A stretch of 64,000 nt of DNA, from positions 531,675 through 595,674 of the forward strand of contig CALSFV010000271.1 in NCBI GenBank assembly GCA_943737045.1, in the 5' to 3' direction. The stretch is from Parapristionchus giblindavisi. Lineage: Eukaryota > Nematoda > Chromadorea > Rhabditida > Diplogasteridae. This document shows positions 8,687-21,720 of the stretch, one piece after another (the first letter of the stretch is position 1; each line of letters begins with the position of its first letter). Under the pieces are notes generated by a model. That model worked only from the letters and a program-made list of their open reading frames with translations, ran no database searches and was not told the DNA's origin. The position numbers were made by a program, and so were the translations under genes.

Positions 8687-9067
8687 GACGCTGCTATCGG
8701 CGTCGGTTTAATACCAGCCCGGCTCGGCGGGCCTGCGCTTGTGCGTCTCACATACTCTCGCTAGCCACTGATCATAGTGACTGCTGTAGTGGGCTAGTGT
8801 GTGTGGTGTGGGCCTGAGGAAAAAAAATGAAAAGGAAAATGACAAAATATGAAAAGTTGACAAAATCTCAGTAAAATGGTCATAACTTCCTTTAAAATGC
8901 TCCCTTCGAGCTGCCGTTTTGTGCAGGCGACGCGCCGCAACGCCCGCTACGCTGTCCAATCAAAATCGCGATTAGAGAGGCGCTAAATCGGGCGGGAAAC
9001 GACGACTTTTGATTGTTAGTAGTAAAATTTTTCTATTTTCTGTGATTCTTAGCGAAAAAATGCAAAA

Positions 9068-9087
9068 TGTACGGTTTTTTCCGTACA
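9068..9087. repeat. Strengthened hairpin variant TGTACGG/CCGTACA, unit 11
   Basis: Same A to G change, with a six-T loop. Not seen in any unit after this one. Confidence 0.85.
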
Positions 9088-9457
9088 AAATCAGACTGGA
9101 CAGAAAAACTGTCCAGTTGGAGAGTATTTCCGCACTTTAAACTACTGGATCGATAGTCGTTGTCACCTAAAGTGACATCGTGGTCACTTAAAGTGACCAG
9201 TTCGAGAAATCCAAAATAAGAAAGATCAAGTGACAACAATCGATTAGTTCCTACATAATATTGATTGAATAGTTCAGGCATTCTAAATACCAGAAGGAAA
9301 GCTCATTCACATATGCTAGACGGTTTTAGCAAAATCAAGGGCGGCTAGCTTGATAAGATGACAGAGTAGAGATTAATCAATCAATAATGATAAAAAATAG
9401 AACAACTTCCCGTACACTGTACGAGAAGTTGTTCTATTTCTTTAAATTCACCAATTA

Positions 9458-9557
9458 TTGGCTCCGCCTAGGCAGAGCCGTTCCAAAATTTTAGGCATTG
9501 GCCACGTCTTTCAACGAGCCAGATCGAATTAGTACCTCAAACTTGGGTAATTAAACC
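9458..9557 (-). ncRNA. sls-1: SL1 RNA gene, copy 11
   Basis: Class a; reads as copy 1. Confidence 0.95.
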
Positions 9558-10326
9558 GACGCTGCTATCGGCGTCGGTTTAATACCAGCCCGGCTCGGCG
9601 GGCCTGCGCTTGTGCGTCTCACATACTCTCGCTAGCCACTGATCATAGTGACTGCTGTAGTGGGCTAGTGTGTGTGGTGTGGCCTGAGGAAAAAAAATGA
9701 AAAGGAAAATGACAAAATATGAAAAGTTGACAAAATCTCAGTAAAATGGTCATAACTTCCTTTAAAATGCTCCCTTCGAGCTGCCGTTTTGTGCAGGCGA
9801 CGCGCCGCAACGCCCGCTACGCTGTCCAATCAAAATCGCGATTAGAGAGGCGCTAAATCGGGCGGGAAACGACGACTTTTGATTGTTAATAGTAAAATTT
9901 TTCTATTTTCTGTGATTCTTAGCGAAAAAATGCAAAATGTACAGTTTTTCCGTACAAAATCAGACTGGACAGAAAAACTGTCCAGTTGGAGAGTATTTCC
10001 GCACTTTAACTACTGGATCGATAGTCGTTGTCATCTAAAGTGACACCGTGGTCACTTAAAGTGACCAGTTCGAGAAATCCAAAATAAGAAAGATCAAGTG
10101 ACAACAATCGATTAGTTCCTACATAATATTGATTGAATAGTTCAGGCATTCTAAATACCAGAAGGAAAGCTCATTCACATATGCTAGACGGTTTTAGCAA
10201 AATCAAGGGCGGCTAGCTTGATAAGATGACAGAGTAGAGATTAATCAATCAATAATGATAAAAAAATAGAACAACTTCCCGTACACTGTACGAGAAGTTG
10301 TTCTATTTCTTTAAATTCACCAATTA

Positions 10327-10426
10327 TTGGCTCCGCCTAGGCAGAGCCGTTCCAAAATTTTAGGCATTGGCCACGTCTTTCAACGAGCCAGATCGAATTA
10401 GTACCTCAAACTTGGGTAATTAAACC
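10327..10426 (-). ncRNA. sls-1: SL1 RNA gene, copy 12
   Basis: Class b unit; gene unchanged. The -33 position upstream is T (CCAGCTCGG). Confidence 0.95.
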
Positions 10427-11194
10427 GACGCTGCTATCGGCGTCGGTTTAATACCAGCTCGGCTCGGCGGGCCTGCGCTTGTGCGTCTCACATACTCTCG
10501 CTAGCCACTGATCATAGTGACTGCTGTAGTGGGCTAGTGTGTGTGGTGTGGCCTGAGGAAAAAAAATGAAAAGGAAAATGACAAAATATGAAAAGTTGAC
10601 AAAATCTCAGTAAAATGGTCATAACTTCCTTTAAAATGCTCCCTTCGAGCTGCCGTTTTGTGCAGGCGACGCGCCGCAACGCCCGCTACGCTGTCCAATC
10701 AAAATCGCGATTAGAGAGGCGCTAAATCGGGCGGGAAACGACGACTTTTGATTGTTAGTAGTAAAATTTTTCTATTTTCTGTGATTCTTAGCGAAAAAAT
10801 GCAAAATGTACAGTTTTTCCGTACAAAATCAGACTGGACAGAAAAACTGTCCAGTTGGAGAGTATTTCCGCACTTTAACTACTGGATCGATAGTCGTTGT
10901 CACCTAAAGTGACATCGTGGTCACTTAAAGTGACCAGTTCGAGAAATCCAAAATAAGAAAGATCAAGTGACAACAATCGATTAGTTCCTACATAATATTG
11001 ATTGAATAGTTCAGGCATTCTAAATACCAGAAGGAAAGCTCATTCACATATGCTAGACGGTTTTAGCAAAATCAAGGGCGGCTAGCTTGATAAGATGACA
11101 GAGTAGAGATTAATCAATCAATAATGATAAAAAATAGAACAACTTCCCGTACACTGTACGAGAAGTTGTTCTATTTCTTTAAATTCACCAATTA

Positions 11195-11294
11195 TTGGCT
11201 CCGCCTAGGCAGAGCCGTTCCAAAATTTTAGGCATTGGCCACGTCTTTCAACGAGCCAGATCGAATTAGTACCTCAAACTTGGGTAATTAAACC
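11195..11294 (-). ncRNA. sls-1: SL1 RNA gene, copy 13
   Basis: Class c unit; reads as copy 1. Confidence 0.95.
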
Positions 11295-12064
11295 GACGCT
11301 GCTATCGGCGTCGGTTTAATACCAGCCCGGCTCGGCGGGCCTGCGCTTGTGCGTCTCACATACTCTCGCTAGCCACTGATCATAGTGACTGCTGTAGTGG
11401 GCTAGTGTGTGTGGTGTGGCCTGAGGAAAAAAAAATGAAAAGGAAAATGACAAAATATGAAAAGTTGACAAAATCTCAGTAAAATGGTCATAACTTCCTT
11501 TAAAATGCTCCCTTCGAGCTGCCGTTTTGTGCAGGCGACGCGCCGCAACGCCCGCTACGCTGTCCAATCAAAATCGCGATTAGAGAGGCGCTAAATCGGG
11601 CGGGAAACGACGACTTTTGATTGTTAATAGTAAAATTTTTCTATTTTCTGTGATTCTTAGCGAAAAAATGCAAAATGTACAGTTTTTCCGTACAAAATCA
11701 GACTGGACAGAAAAACTGTCCAGTTGGAGAGTATTTCCGCACTTTAACTACTGGATCGATAGTCGTTGTCATCTAAAGTGACACCGTGGTCACTTAAAGT
11801 GACCAGTTCGAGAAATCCAAAATAAGAAAGATCAAGTGACAACAATCGATTAGTTCCTACATAATATTGATTGAATAGTTCAGGCATTCTAAATACCAGA
11901 AGGAAAGCTCATTCACATATGCTAGACGGTTTTAGCAAAATCAAGGGCGGCTAGCTTGATAAGATGACAGAGTAGAGATTAATCAATCAATAATGATAAA
12001 AAAATAGAACAACTTCCCGTACACTGTACGAGAAGTTGTTCTATTTCTTTAAATTCACCAATTA

Positions 12065-12164
12065 TTGGCTCCGCCTAGGCAGAGCCGTTCCAAAATTTTA
12101 GGCATTGGCCACGTCTTTCAACGAGCCAGATCGAATTAGTACCTCAAACTTGGGTAATTAAACC
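12065..12164 (-). ncRNA. sls-1: SL1 RNA gene, copy 14
   Basis: Class b unit; gene unchanged, -33 T. Confidence 0.95.
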
Positions 12165-12932
12165 GACGCTGCTATCGGCGTCGGTTTAATACCAGCTCGG
12201 CTCGGCGGGCCTGCGCTTGTGCGTCTCACATACTCTCGCTAGCCACTGATCATAGTGACTGCTGTAGTGGGCTAGTGTGTGTGGTGTGGCCTGAGGAAAA
12301 AAAATGAAAAGGAAAATGACAAAATATGAAAAGTTGACAAAATCTCAGTAAAATGGTCATAACTTCCTTTAAAATGCTCCCTTCGAGCTGCCGTTTTGTG
12401 CAGGCGACGCGCCGCAACGCCCGCTACGCTGTCCAATCAAAATCGCGATTAGAGAGGCGCTAAATCGGGCGGGAAACGACGACTTTTGATTGTTAGTAGT
12501 AAAATTTTTCTATTTTCTGTGATTCTTAGCGAAAAAATGCAAAATGTACAGTTTTTCCGTACAAAATCAGACTGGACAGAAAAACTGTCCAGTTGGAGAG
12601 TATTTCCGCACTTTAACTACTGGATCGATAGTCGTTGTCACCTAAAGTGACATCGTGGTCACTTAAAGTGACCAGTTCGAGAAATCCAAAATAAGAAAGA
12701 TCAAGTGACAACAATCGATTAGTTCCTACATAATATTGATTGAATAGTTCAGGCATTCTAAATACCAGAAGGAAAGCTCATTCACATATGCTAGACGGTT
12801 TTAGCAAAATCAAGGGCGGCTAGCTTGATAAGATGACAGAGTAGAGATTAATCAATCAATAATGATAAAAAATAGAACAACTTCCCGTACACTGTACGAG
12901 AAGTTGTTCTATTTCTTTAAATTCACCAATTA

Positions 12933-13032
12933 TTGGCTCCGCCTAGGCAGAGCCGTTCCAAAATTTTAGGCATTGGCCACGTCTTTCAACGAGCCAGATC
13001 GAATTAGTACCTCAAACTTGGGTAATTAAACC
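12933..13032 (-). ncRNA. sls-1: SL1 RNA gene, copy 15
   Basis: Class c unit; reads as copy 1. Confidence 0.95.
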
Positions 13033-13802
13033 GACGCTGCTATCGGCGTCGGTTTAATACCAGCCCGGCTCGGCGGGCCTGCGCTTGTGCGTCTCACATA
13101 CTCTCGCTAGCCACTGATCATAGTGACTGCTGTAGTGGGCTAGTGTGTGTGGTGTGGCCTGAGGAAAAAAAAATGAAAAGGAAAATGACAAAATATGAAA
13201 AGTTGACAAAATCTCAGTAAAATGGTCATAACTTCCTTTAAAATGCTCCCTTCGAGCTGCCGTTTTGTGCAGGCGACGCGCCGCAACGCCCGCTACGCTG
13301 TCCAATCAAAATCGCGATTAGAGAGGCGCTAAATCGGGCGGGAAACGACGACTTTTGATTGTTAATAGTAAAATTTTTCTATTTTCTGTGATTCTTAGCG
13401 AAAAAATGCAAAATGTACAGTTTTTCCGTACAAAATCAGACTGGACAGAAAAACTGTCCAGTTGGAGAGTATTTCCGCACTTTAACTACTGGATCGATAG
13501 TCGTTGTCATCTAAAGTGACACCGTGGTCACTTAAAGTGACCAGTTCGAGAAATCCAAAATAAGAAAGATCAAGTGACAACAATCGATTAGTTCCTACAT
13601 AATATTGATTGAATAGTTCAGGCATTCTAAATACCAGAAGGAAAGCTCATTCACATATGCTAGACGGTTTTAGCAAAATCAAGGGCGGCTAGCTTGATAA
13701 GATGACAGAGTAGAGATTAATCAATCAATAATGATAAAAAAATAGAACAACTTCCCGTACACTGTACGAGAAGTTGTTCTATTTCTTTAAATTCACCAAT
13801 TA

Positions 13803-13902
13803 TTGGCTCCGCCTAGGCAGAGCCGTTCCAAAATTTTAGGCATTGGCCACGTCTTTCAACGAGCCAGATCGAATTAGTACCTCAAACTTGGGTAATTAAA
13901 CC
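13803..13902 (-). ncRNA. sls-1: SL1 RNA gene, copy 16
   Basis: Class b unit; gene unchanged, -33 T. Confidence 0.95.
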
Positions 13903-14670
13903 GACGCTGCTATCGGCGTCGGTTTAATACCAGCTCGGCTCGGCGGGCCTGCGCTTGTGCGTCTCACATACTCTCGCTAGCCACTGATCATAGTGACTGC
14001 TGTAGTGGGCTAGTGTGTGTGGTGTGGCCTGAGGAAAAAAAATGAAAAGGAAAATGACAAAATATGAAAAGTTGACAAAATCTCAGTAAAATGGTCATAA
14101 CTTCCTTTAAAATGCTCCCTTCGAGCTGCCGTTTTGTGCAGGCGACGCGCCGCAACGCCCGCTACGCTGTCCAATCAAAATCGCGATTAGAGAGGCGCTA
14201 AATCGGGCGGGAAACGACGACTTTTGATTGTTAGTAGTAAAATTTTTCTATTTTCTGTGATTCTTAGCGAAAAAATGCAAAATGTACAGTTTTTCCGTAC
14301 AAAATCAGACTGGACAGAAAAACTGTCCAGTTGGAGAGTATTTCCGCACTTTAACTACTGGATCGATAGTCGTTGTCACCTAAAGTGACATCGTGGTCAC
14401 TTAAAGTGACCAGTTCGAGAAATCCAAAATAAGAAAGATCAAGTGACAACAATCGATTAGTTCCTACATAATATTGATTGAATAGTTCAGGCATTCTAAA
14501 TACCAGAAGGAAAGCTCATTCACATATGCTAGACGGTTTTAGCAAAATCAAGGGCGGCTAGCTTGATAAGATGACAGAGTAGAGATTAATCAATCAATAA
14601 TGATAAAAAATAGAACAACTTCCCGTACACTGTACGAGAAGTTGTTCTATTTCTTTAAATTCACCAATTA

Positions 14671-14770
14671 TTGGCTCCGCCTAGGCAGAGCCGTTCCAAA
14701 ATTTTAGGCATTGGCCACGTCTTTCAACGAGCCAGATCGAATTAGTACCTCAAACTTGGGTAATTAAACC
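14671..14770 (-). ncRNA. sls-1: SL1 RNA gene, copy 17
   Basis: Class c unit; reads as copy 1. Confidence 0.95.
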
Positions 14771-15539
14771 GACGCTGCTATCGGCGTCGGTTTAATACCA
14801 GCCCGGCTCGGCGGGCCTGCGCTTGTGCGTCTCACATACTCTCGCTAGCCACTGATCATAGTGACTGCTGTAGTGGGCTAGTGTGTGTGGTGTGGCCTGA
14901 GGAAAAAAAAATGAAAAGGAAAATGACAAAATATGAAAAGTTGACAAAATCTCAGTAAAATGGTCATAACTTCCTTTAAAATGCTCCCTTCGAGCTGCCG
15001 TTTTGTGCAGGCGACGCGCCGCAACGCCCGCTACGCTGTCCAATCAAAATCGCGATTAGAGAGGCGCTAAATCGGGCGGGAAACGACGACTTTTGATTGT
15101 TAGTAGTAAAATTTTTCTATTTTCTGTGATTCTTAGCGAAAAAATGCAAAATGTACAGTTTTTCCGTACAAAATCAGACTGGACAGAAAAACTGTCCAGT
15201 TGGAGAGTATTTCCGCACTTTAACTACTGGATCGATAGTCGTTGTCACCTAAAGTGACATCGTGGTCACTTAAAGTGACCAGTTCGAGAAATCCAAAATA
15301 AGAAAGATCAAGTGACAACAATCGATTAGTTCCTACATAATATTGATTGAATAGTTCAGGCATTCTAAATACCAGAAGGAAAGCTCATTCACATATGCTA
15401 GACGGTTTTAGCAAAATCAAGGGCGGCTAGCTTGATAAGATGACAGAGTAGAGATTAATCAATCAATAATGATAAAAAATAGAACAACTTCCCGTACACT
15501 GTACGAGAAGTTGTTCTATTTCTTTAAATTCACCAATTA

Positions 15540-15639
15540 TTGGCTCCGCCTAGGCAGAGCCGTTCCAAAATTTTAGGCATTGGCCACGTCTTTCAACGAG
15601 CCAGATCGAATTAGTACCTCAAACTTGGGTAATTAAACC
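15540..15639 (-). ncRNA. sls-1: SL1 RNA gene, copy 18
   Basis: Class a unit; reads as copy 1. Confidence 0.95.
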
Positions 15640-16408
15640 GACGCTGCTATCGGCGTCGGTTTAATACCAGCCCGGCTCGGCGGGCCTGCGCTTGTGCGTC
15701 TCACATACTCTCGCTAGCCACTGATCATAGTGACTGCTGTAGTGGGCTAGTGTGTGTGGTGTGGCCTGAGGAAAAAAAAATGAAAAGGAAAATGACAAAA
15801 TATGAAAAGTTGACAAAATCTCAGTAAAATGGTCATAACTTCCTTTAAAATGCTCCCTTCGAGCTGCCGTTTTGTGCAGGCGACGCGCCGCAACGCCCGC
15901 TACGCTGTCCAATCAAAATCGCGATTAGAGAGGCGCTAAATCGGGCGGGAAACGACGACTTTTGATTGTTAGTAGTAAAATTTTTCTATTTTCTGTGATT
16001 CTTAGCGAAAAAATGCAAAATGTACAGTTTTTCCGTACAAAATCAGACTGGACAGAAAAACTGTCCAGTTGGAGAGTATTTCCGCACTTTAACTACTGGA
16101 TCGATAGTCGTTGTCACCTAAAGTGACATCGTGGTCACTTAAAGTGACCAGTTCGAGAAATCCAAAATAAGAAAGATCAAGTGACAACAATCGATTAGTT
16201 CCTACATAATATTGATTGAATAGTTCAGGCATTCTAAATACCAGAAGGAAAGCTCATTCACATATGCTAGACGGTTTTAGCAAAATCAAGGGCGGCTAGC
16301 TTGATAAGATGACAGAGTAGAGATTAATCAATCAATAATGATAAAAAATAGAACAACTTCCCGTACACTGTACGAGAAGTTGTTCTATTTCTTTAAATTC
16401 ACCAATTA

Positions 16409-16508
16409 TTGGCTCCGCCTAGGCAGAGCCGTTCCAAAATTTTAGGCATTGGCCACGTCTTTCAACGAGCCAGATCGAATTAGTACCTCAAACTTGGGTA
16501 ATTAAACC
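16409..16508 (-). ncRNA. sls-1: SL1 RNA gene, copy 19
   Basis: Class a unit; reads as copy 1. Confidence 0.95.
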
Positions 16509-17278
16509 GACGCTGCTATCGGCGTCGGTTTAATACCAGCCCGGCTCGGCGGGCCTGCGCTTGTGCGTCTCACATACTCTCGCTAGCCACTGATCATAGT
16601 GACTGCTGTAGTGGGCTAGTGTGTGTGGTGTGGCCTGAGGAAAAAAAAATGAAAAGGAAAATGACAAAATATGAAAAGTTGACAAAATCTCAGTAAAATG
16701 GTCATAACTTCCTTTAAAATGCTCCCTTCGAGCTGCCGTTTTGTGCAGGCGACGCGCCGCAACGCCCGCTACGCTGTCCAATCAAAATCGCGATTAGAGA
16801 GGCGCTAAATCGGGCGGGAAACGACGACTTTTGATTGTTAGTAGTAAAATTTTTCTATTTTCTGTGATTCTTAGCGAAAAAATGCAAAATGTACAGTTTT
16901 TCCGTACAAAATCAGACTGGACAGAAAAACTGTCCAGTTGGAGAGTATTTCCGCACTTTAACTACTGGATCGATAGTCGTTGTCATCTAAAGTGACACCG
17001 TGGTCACTTAAAGTGACCAGTTCGAGAAATCCAAAATAAGAAAGATCAAGTGACAACAATCGATTAGTTCCTACATAATATTGATTGAATAGTTCAGGCA
17101 TTCTAAATACCAGAAGGAAAGCTCATTCACATATGCTAGACGGTTTTAGCAAAATCAAGGGCGGCTAGCTTGATAAGATGACAGAGTAGAGATTAATCAA
17201 TCAATAATGATAAAAAAATAGAACAACTTCCCGTACACTGTACGAGAAGTTGTTCTATTTCTTTAAATTCACCAATTA

Positions 17279-17378
17279 TTGGCTCCGCCTAGGCAGAGCC
17301 GTTCCAAAATTTTAGGCATTGGCCACGTCTTTCAACGAGCCAGATCGAATTAGTACCTCAAACTTGGGTAATTAAACC
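17279..17378 (-). ncRNA. sls-1: SL1 RNA gene, copy 20
   Basis: Class d unit; gene unchanged, -33 T. Confidence 0.95.
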
Positions 17379-18146
17379 GACGCTGCTATCGGCGTCGGTT
17401 TAATACCAGCTCGGCTCGGCGGGCCTGCGCTTGTGCGTCTCACATACTCTCGCTAGCCACTGATCATAGTGACTGCTGTAGTGGGCTAGTGTGTGTGGTG
17501 TGGCCTGAGGAAAAAAAATGAAAAGGAAAATGACAAAATATGAAAAGTTGACAAAATCTCAGTAAAATGGTCATAACTTCCTTTAAAATGCTCCCTTCGA
17601 GCTGCCGTTTTGTGCAGGCGACGCGCCGCAACGCCCGCTACGCTGTCCAATCAAAATCGCGATTAGAGAGGCGCTAAATCGGGCGGGAAACGACGACTTT
17701 TGATTGTTAGTAGTAAAAATTTTCTATTTTCTGTGATTCTTAGCGAAAAAATGCAAAATGTACAGTTTTTCCGTACAAAATCAGACTGGACAGAAAAACT
17801 GTCCAGTTGGAGAGTATTTCCGCACTTTAACTACTGGATCGATAGTCGTTGTCACCTAAAGTGACATCGTGGTCACTTAAAGTGACCAGTTCGAGAAATC
17901 CAAAATAAGAAAGATCAAGTGACAACAATCGATTAGTTCCTACATAATATTGATTGAATAGTTCAGGCATTCTAAATACCAGAAGGAAAGCTCATTCACA
18001 TATGCTAGACGGTTTTAGCAAAATCAAGGGCGGCTAGCTTGATAAGATGACAGAGTAGAGATTAATCAATCAATAATGATAAAAAATAGAACAACTTCCC
18101 GTACACTGTACGAGAAGTTGTTCTATTTCTTTAAATTCACCAATTA

Positions 18147-18246
18147 TTGGCTCCGCCTAGGCAGAGCCGTTCCAAAATTTTAGGCATTGGCCACGTCTTT
18201 CAACGAGCCAGATCGAATTAGTACCTCAAACTTGGGTAATTAAACC
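18147..18246 (-). ncRNA. sls-1: SL1 RNA gene, copy 21
   Basis: Class e unit; reads as copy 1. Confidence 0.95.
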
Positions 18247-18534
18247 GACGCTGCTATCGGCGTCGGTTTAATACCAGCCCGGCTCGGCGGGCCTGCGCTT
18301 GTGCGTCTCACATACTCTCGCTAGCCACTGATCATAGTGACTGCTGTAGTGGGCTAGTGTGTGTGGTGTGGCCTGAGGAAAAAAAAATGAAAAGGAAAAT
18401 GACAAAATATGAAAAGTTGACAAAATCTCAGTAAAATGGTCATAACTTCCTTTAAAATGCTCCCTTCGAACTGCCGTTTTGTGCAGGCGACGCGCCGCAA
18501 CGCCCGCTACGCTGTCCAATCAAAATCGCGATTA

Positions 18535-18560
18535 GAGAGGCGCTAAATCGGGCGCCTCTC
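18535..18560. repeat. Perfect hairpin GAGAGGCGC/GCGCCTCTC, class f unit 22
   Basis: Nine-base perfect arms around TAAATCGG. Most units have GCGGGAAAC as the right arm, which pairs at only four of nine places. The change replaces five adjacent bases at once. Confidence 0.92.
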
Positions 18561-19016
18561 GACGACTTTTGATTGTTAGTAGTAAAATTTTTCTATTTTC
18601 TGTGATTCTTAGCGAAAAAATGCAAAATGTACAGTTTTTCCGTACAAAATCAGACTGGACAGAAAAACTGTCCAGTTGGAGAGTATTTCCGCACTTTAAC
18701 TACTGGATCGATAGTCGTTGTCATCTAAAGTGACACCGTGGTCACTTAAAGTGACCAGTTCGAGAAATCCAAAATAAGAAAGATCAAGTGACAACAATCG
18801 ATTAGTTCCTACATAATATTGATTGAATAGTTCAGGCATTCTAAATACCAGAAGGAAAGCTCATTCACATATGCTAGACGGTTTTAGCAAAATCAAGGGC
18901 GGCTAGCTTGATAAGATGACAGAGTAGAGATTAATCAATCAATAATGATAAAAAAATAGAACAACTTCCCGTACACTGTACGAGAAGTTGTTCTATTTCT
19001 TTAAATTCACCAATTA

Positions 19017-19116
19017 TTGGCTCCGCCTAGGCAGAGCCGTTCCAAAATTTTAGGCATTGGCCACGTCTTTCAACGAGCCAGATCGAATTAGTACCTCAAA
19101 CTTGGGTAATTAAACC
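19017..19116 (-). ncRNA. sls-1: SL1 RNA gene, copy 22
   Basis: Class f unit; gene unchanged, -33 T. Confidence 0.95.
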
Positions 19117-19883
19117 GACGCTGCTATCGGCGTCGGTTTAATACCAGCTCGGCTCGGCGGGCCTGCGCTTGTGCGTCTCACATACTCTCGCTAGCCACTG
19201 ATCATAGTGACTGCTGTAGTGGGCTAGTGTGTGTGGTGTGGCCTGAGGAAAAAAAATGAAAAGGAAAATGACAAAATATGAAAAGTTGACAAAATCTCAG
19301 TAAAATGGTCATAACTTCCTTTAAAATGCTCCCTTCGAGCTGCCGTTTTGTGCAGGCGACGCGCCGCAACGCCCGCTACGCTGTCCAATCAAAATCGCGA
19401 TTAGAGAGGCGCTAAATCGGGCGGGAAACGACGACTTTTGATTGTTAGTAGTAAAATTTTTCTATTTTCTGTGATTCTTAGCGAAAAAATGCAAAATGTA
19501 CAGTTTTTCCGTACAAAATCAGACTGGACAGAAAAACTGTCCAGTTGGAGAGTATTTCCGCACTTTAACTACTGGATCGATAGTCGTTGTCACCTAAAGT
19601 GACATCGTGGTCACTTAAAGTGACCAGTTCGAGAAATCCAAAATAAGAAAGATCAAGTGACAACAATCGATTAGTTCCTACATAATATTGATTGAATAGT
19701 TCAGGCATTCTAAATACCAGAAGGAAAGCTCATTCACATATGCTAGACGGTTTTAGCAAAATCAAGGGCGGCTAGCTTGATAAGATGACAGAGTAGAGAT
19801 TAATCAATCAATAATGAAAAAAATAGAACAACTTCCCGTACACTGTACGAGAAGTTGTTCTATTTCTTTAAATTCACCAATTA

Positions 19884-19983
19884 TTGGCTCCGCCTAGGCA
19901 GAGCCGTTCCAAAATTTTAGGCATTGGCCACGTCTTTCAACGAGCCAGATCGAATTAGTACCTCAAACTTGGGTAATTAAACC
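19884..19983 (-). ncRNA. sls-1: SL1 RNA gene, copy 23
   Basis: Class g unit; gene unchanged, longer uninterrupted U-run after the downstream hairpin. Confidence 0.95.
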
Positions 19984-20752
19984 GACGCTGCTATCGGCGT
20001 CGGTTTAATACCAGCCCGGCTCGGCGGGCCTGCGCTTGTGCGTCTCACATACTCTCGCTAGCCACTGATCATAGTGACTGCTGTAGTGGGCTAGTGTGTG
20101 TGGTGTGGCCTGAGGAAAAAAAATGAAAAGGAAAATGACAAAATATGAAAAGTTGACAAAATCTCAGTAAAATGGTCATAACTTCCTTTAAAATGCTCCC
20201 TTCGAGCTGCCGTTTTGTGCAGGCGACGCGCCGCAACGCCCGCTACGCTGTCCAATCAAAATCGCGATTAGAGAGGCGCTAAATCGGGCGGGGAAACGAC
20301 GACTTTTGATTGTTAGTAGTAAAATTTTTCTATTTTCTGTGATTCTTAGCGAAAAAATGCAAAATGTACAGTTTTTCCGTACAAAATCAGACTGGACAGA
20401 AAAACTGTCCAGTTGGAGAGTATTTCCGCACTTTAACTACTGGATCGATAGTCGTTGTCACCTAAAGTGACATCGTGGTCACTTAAAGTGACCAGTTCGA
20501 GAAATCCAAAATAAGAAAGATCAAGTGACAACAATCGATTAGTTCCTACATAATATTGATTGAATAGTTCAGGCATTCTAAATACCAGAAGGAAAGCTCA
20601 TTCACATATGCTAGACGGTTTTAGCAAAATCAAGGGCGGCTAGCTTGATAAGATGACAGAGTAGAGATTAATCAATCAATAATGAAAAAAAATAGAACAA
20701 CTTCCCGTACACTGTACGAGAAGTTGTTCTATTTCTTTAAATTCACCAATTA

Positions 20753-20852
20753 TTGGCTCCGCCTAGGCAGAGCCGTTCCAAAATTTTAGGCATTGGCCAC
20801 GTCTTTCAACGAGCCAGATCGAATTAGTACCTCAAACTTGGGTAATTAAACC
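20753..20852 (-). ncRNA. sls-1: SL1 RNA gene, copy 24
   Basis: Class h unit; gene unchanged, longer U-run downstream. Confidence 0.95.
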
Positions 20853-21620
20853 GACGCTGCTATCGGCGTCGGTTTAATACCAGCCCGGCTCGGCGGGCCT
20901 GCGCTTGTGCGTCTCACATACTCTCGCTAGCCACTGATCATAGTGACTGCTGTAGTGGGCTAGTGTGTGTGGTGTGGCCTGAGGAAAAAAAATGAAAAGG
21001 AAAATGACAAAATATGAAAAGTTGACAAAATCTCAGTAAAATGGTCATAACTTCCTTTAAAATGCTCCCTTCGAGCTGCCGTTTTGTGCAGGCGACGCGC
21101 CGCAACGCCCGCTACGCTGTCCAATCAAAATCGCGATTAGAGAGGCGCTAAATCGGGCGGGAAACGACGACTTTTGATTGTTAGTAGTAAAATTTTTCTA
21201 TTTTCTGTGATTCTTAGCGAAAAAATGCAAAATGTACAGTTTTTCCGTACAAAATCAGACTGGACAGAAAAACTGTCCAGTTGGAGAGTATTTCCGCACT
21301 TTAACTACTGGATCGATAGTCGTTGTCACCTAAAGTGACATCGTGGTCACTTAAAGTGACCAGTTCGAGAAATCCAAAATAAGAAAGATCAAGTGACAAC
21401 AATCGATTAGTTCCTACATAATATTGATTGAATAGTTCAGGCATTCTAAATACCAGAAGGAAAGCTCATTCACATATGCTAGACGGTTTTAGCAAAATCA
21501 AGGGCGGCTAGCTTGATAAGATGACAGAGTAGAGATTAATCAATCAATAATGATAAAAAATAGAACAACTTCCCGTACACTGTACGAGAAGTTGTTCTAT
21601 TTCTTTAAATTCACCAATTA

Positions 21621-21720
21621 TTGGCTCCGCCTAGGCAGAGCCGTTCCAAAATTTTAGGCATTGGCCACGTCTTTCAACGAGCCAGATCGAATTAGTACCT
21701 CAAACTTGGGTAATTAAACC
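21621..21720 (-). ncRNA. sls-1: SL1 RNA gene, copy 25
   Basis: Class a unit; reads as copy 1. Confidence 0.95.

Larger units (their letters stand above)
1..9571. repeat. Block of 11 plain (class a) units, 1-11
   Basis: None of the b-h markers occurs here. Unit 1 alone has CTACGCAGTCC where the others have CTACGCTGTCC. Units 4, 9, 10 and 11 share TGTACGG in the first hairpin. Units 4 and 10 also share GGAAAACGAC. Confidence 0.85.
9572..14784. repeat. Three tandem b-c dimers (units 12-17)
   Basis: Units with GTTAATAG plus GTCATC alternate strictly with units that lack both, giving a 1.74-kb dimer repeated three times. Confidence 0.88.

Noticed and set aside
9033..9281. 82-codon minus-strand frame (also 49034-49282)
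   Set aside because: Opened by one extra A (CTTTAAACTA) that is absent from nearly all other units; a chance frame across the palindromes.
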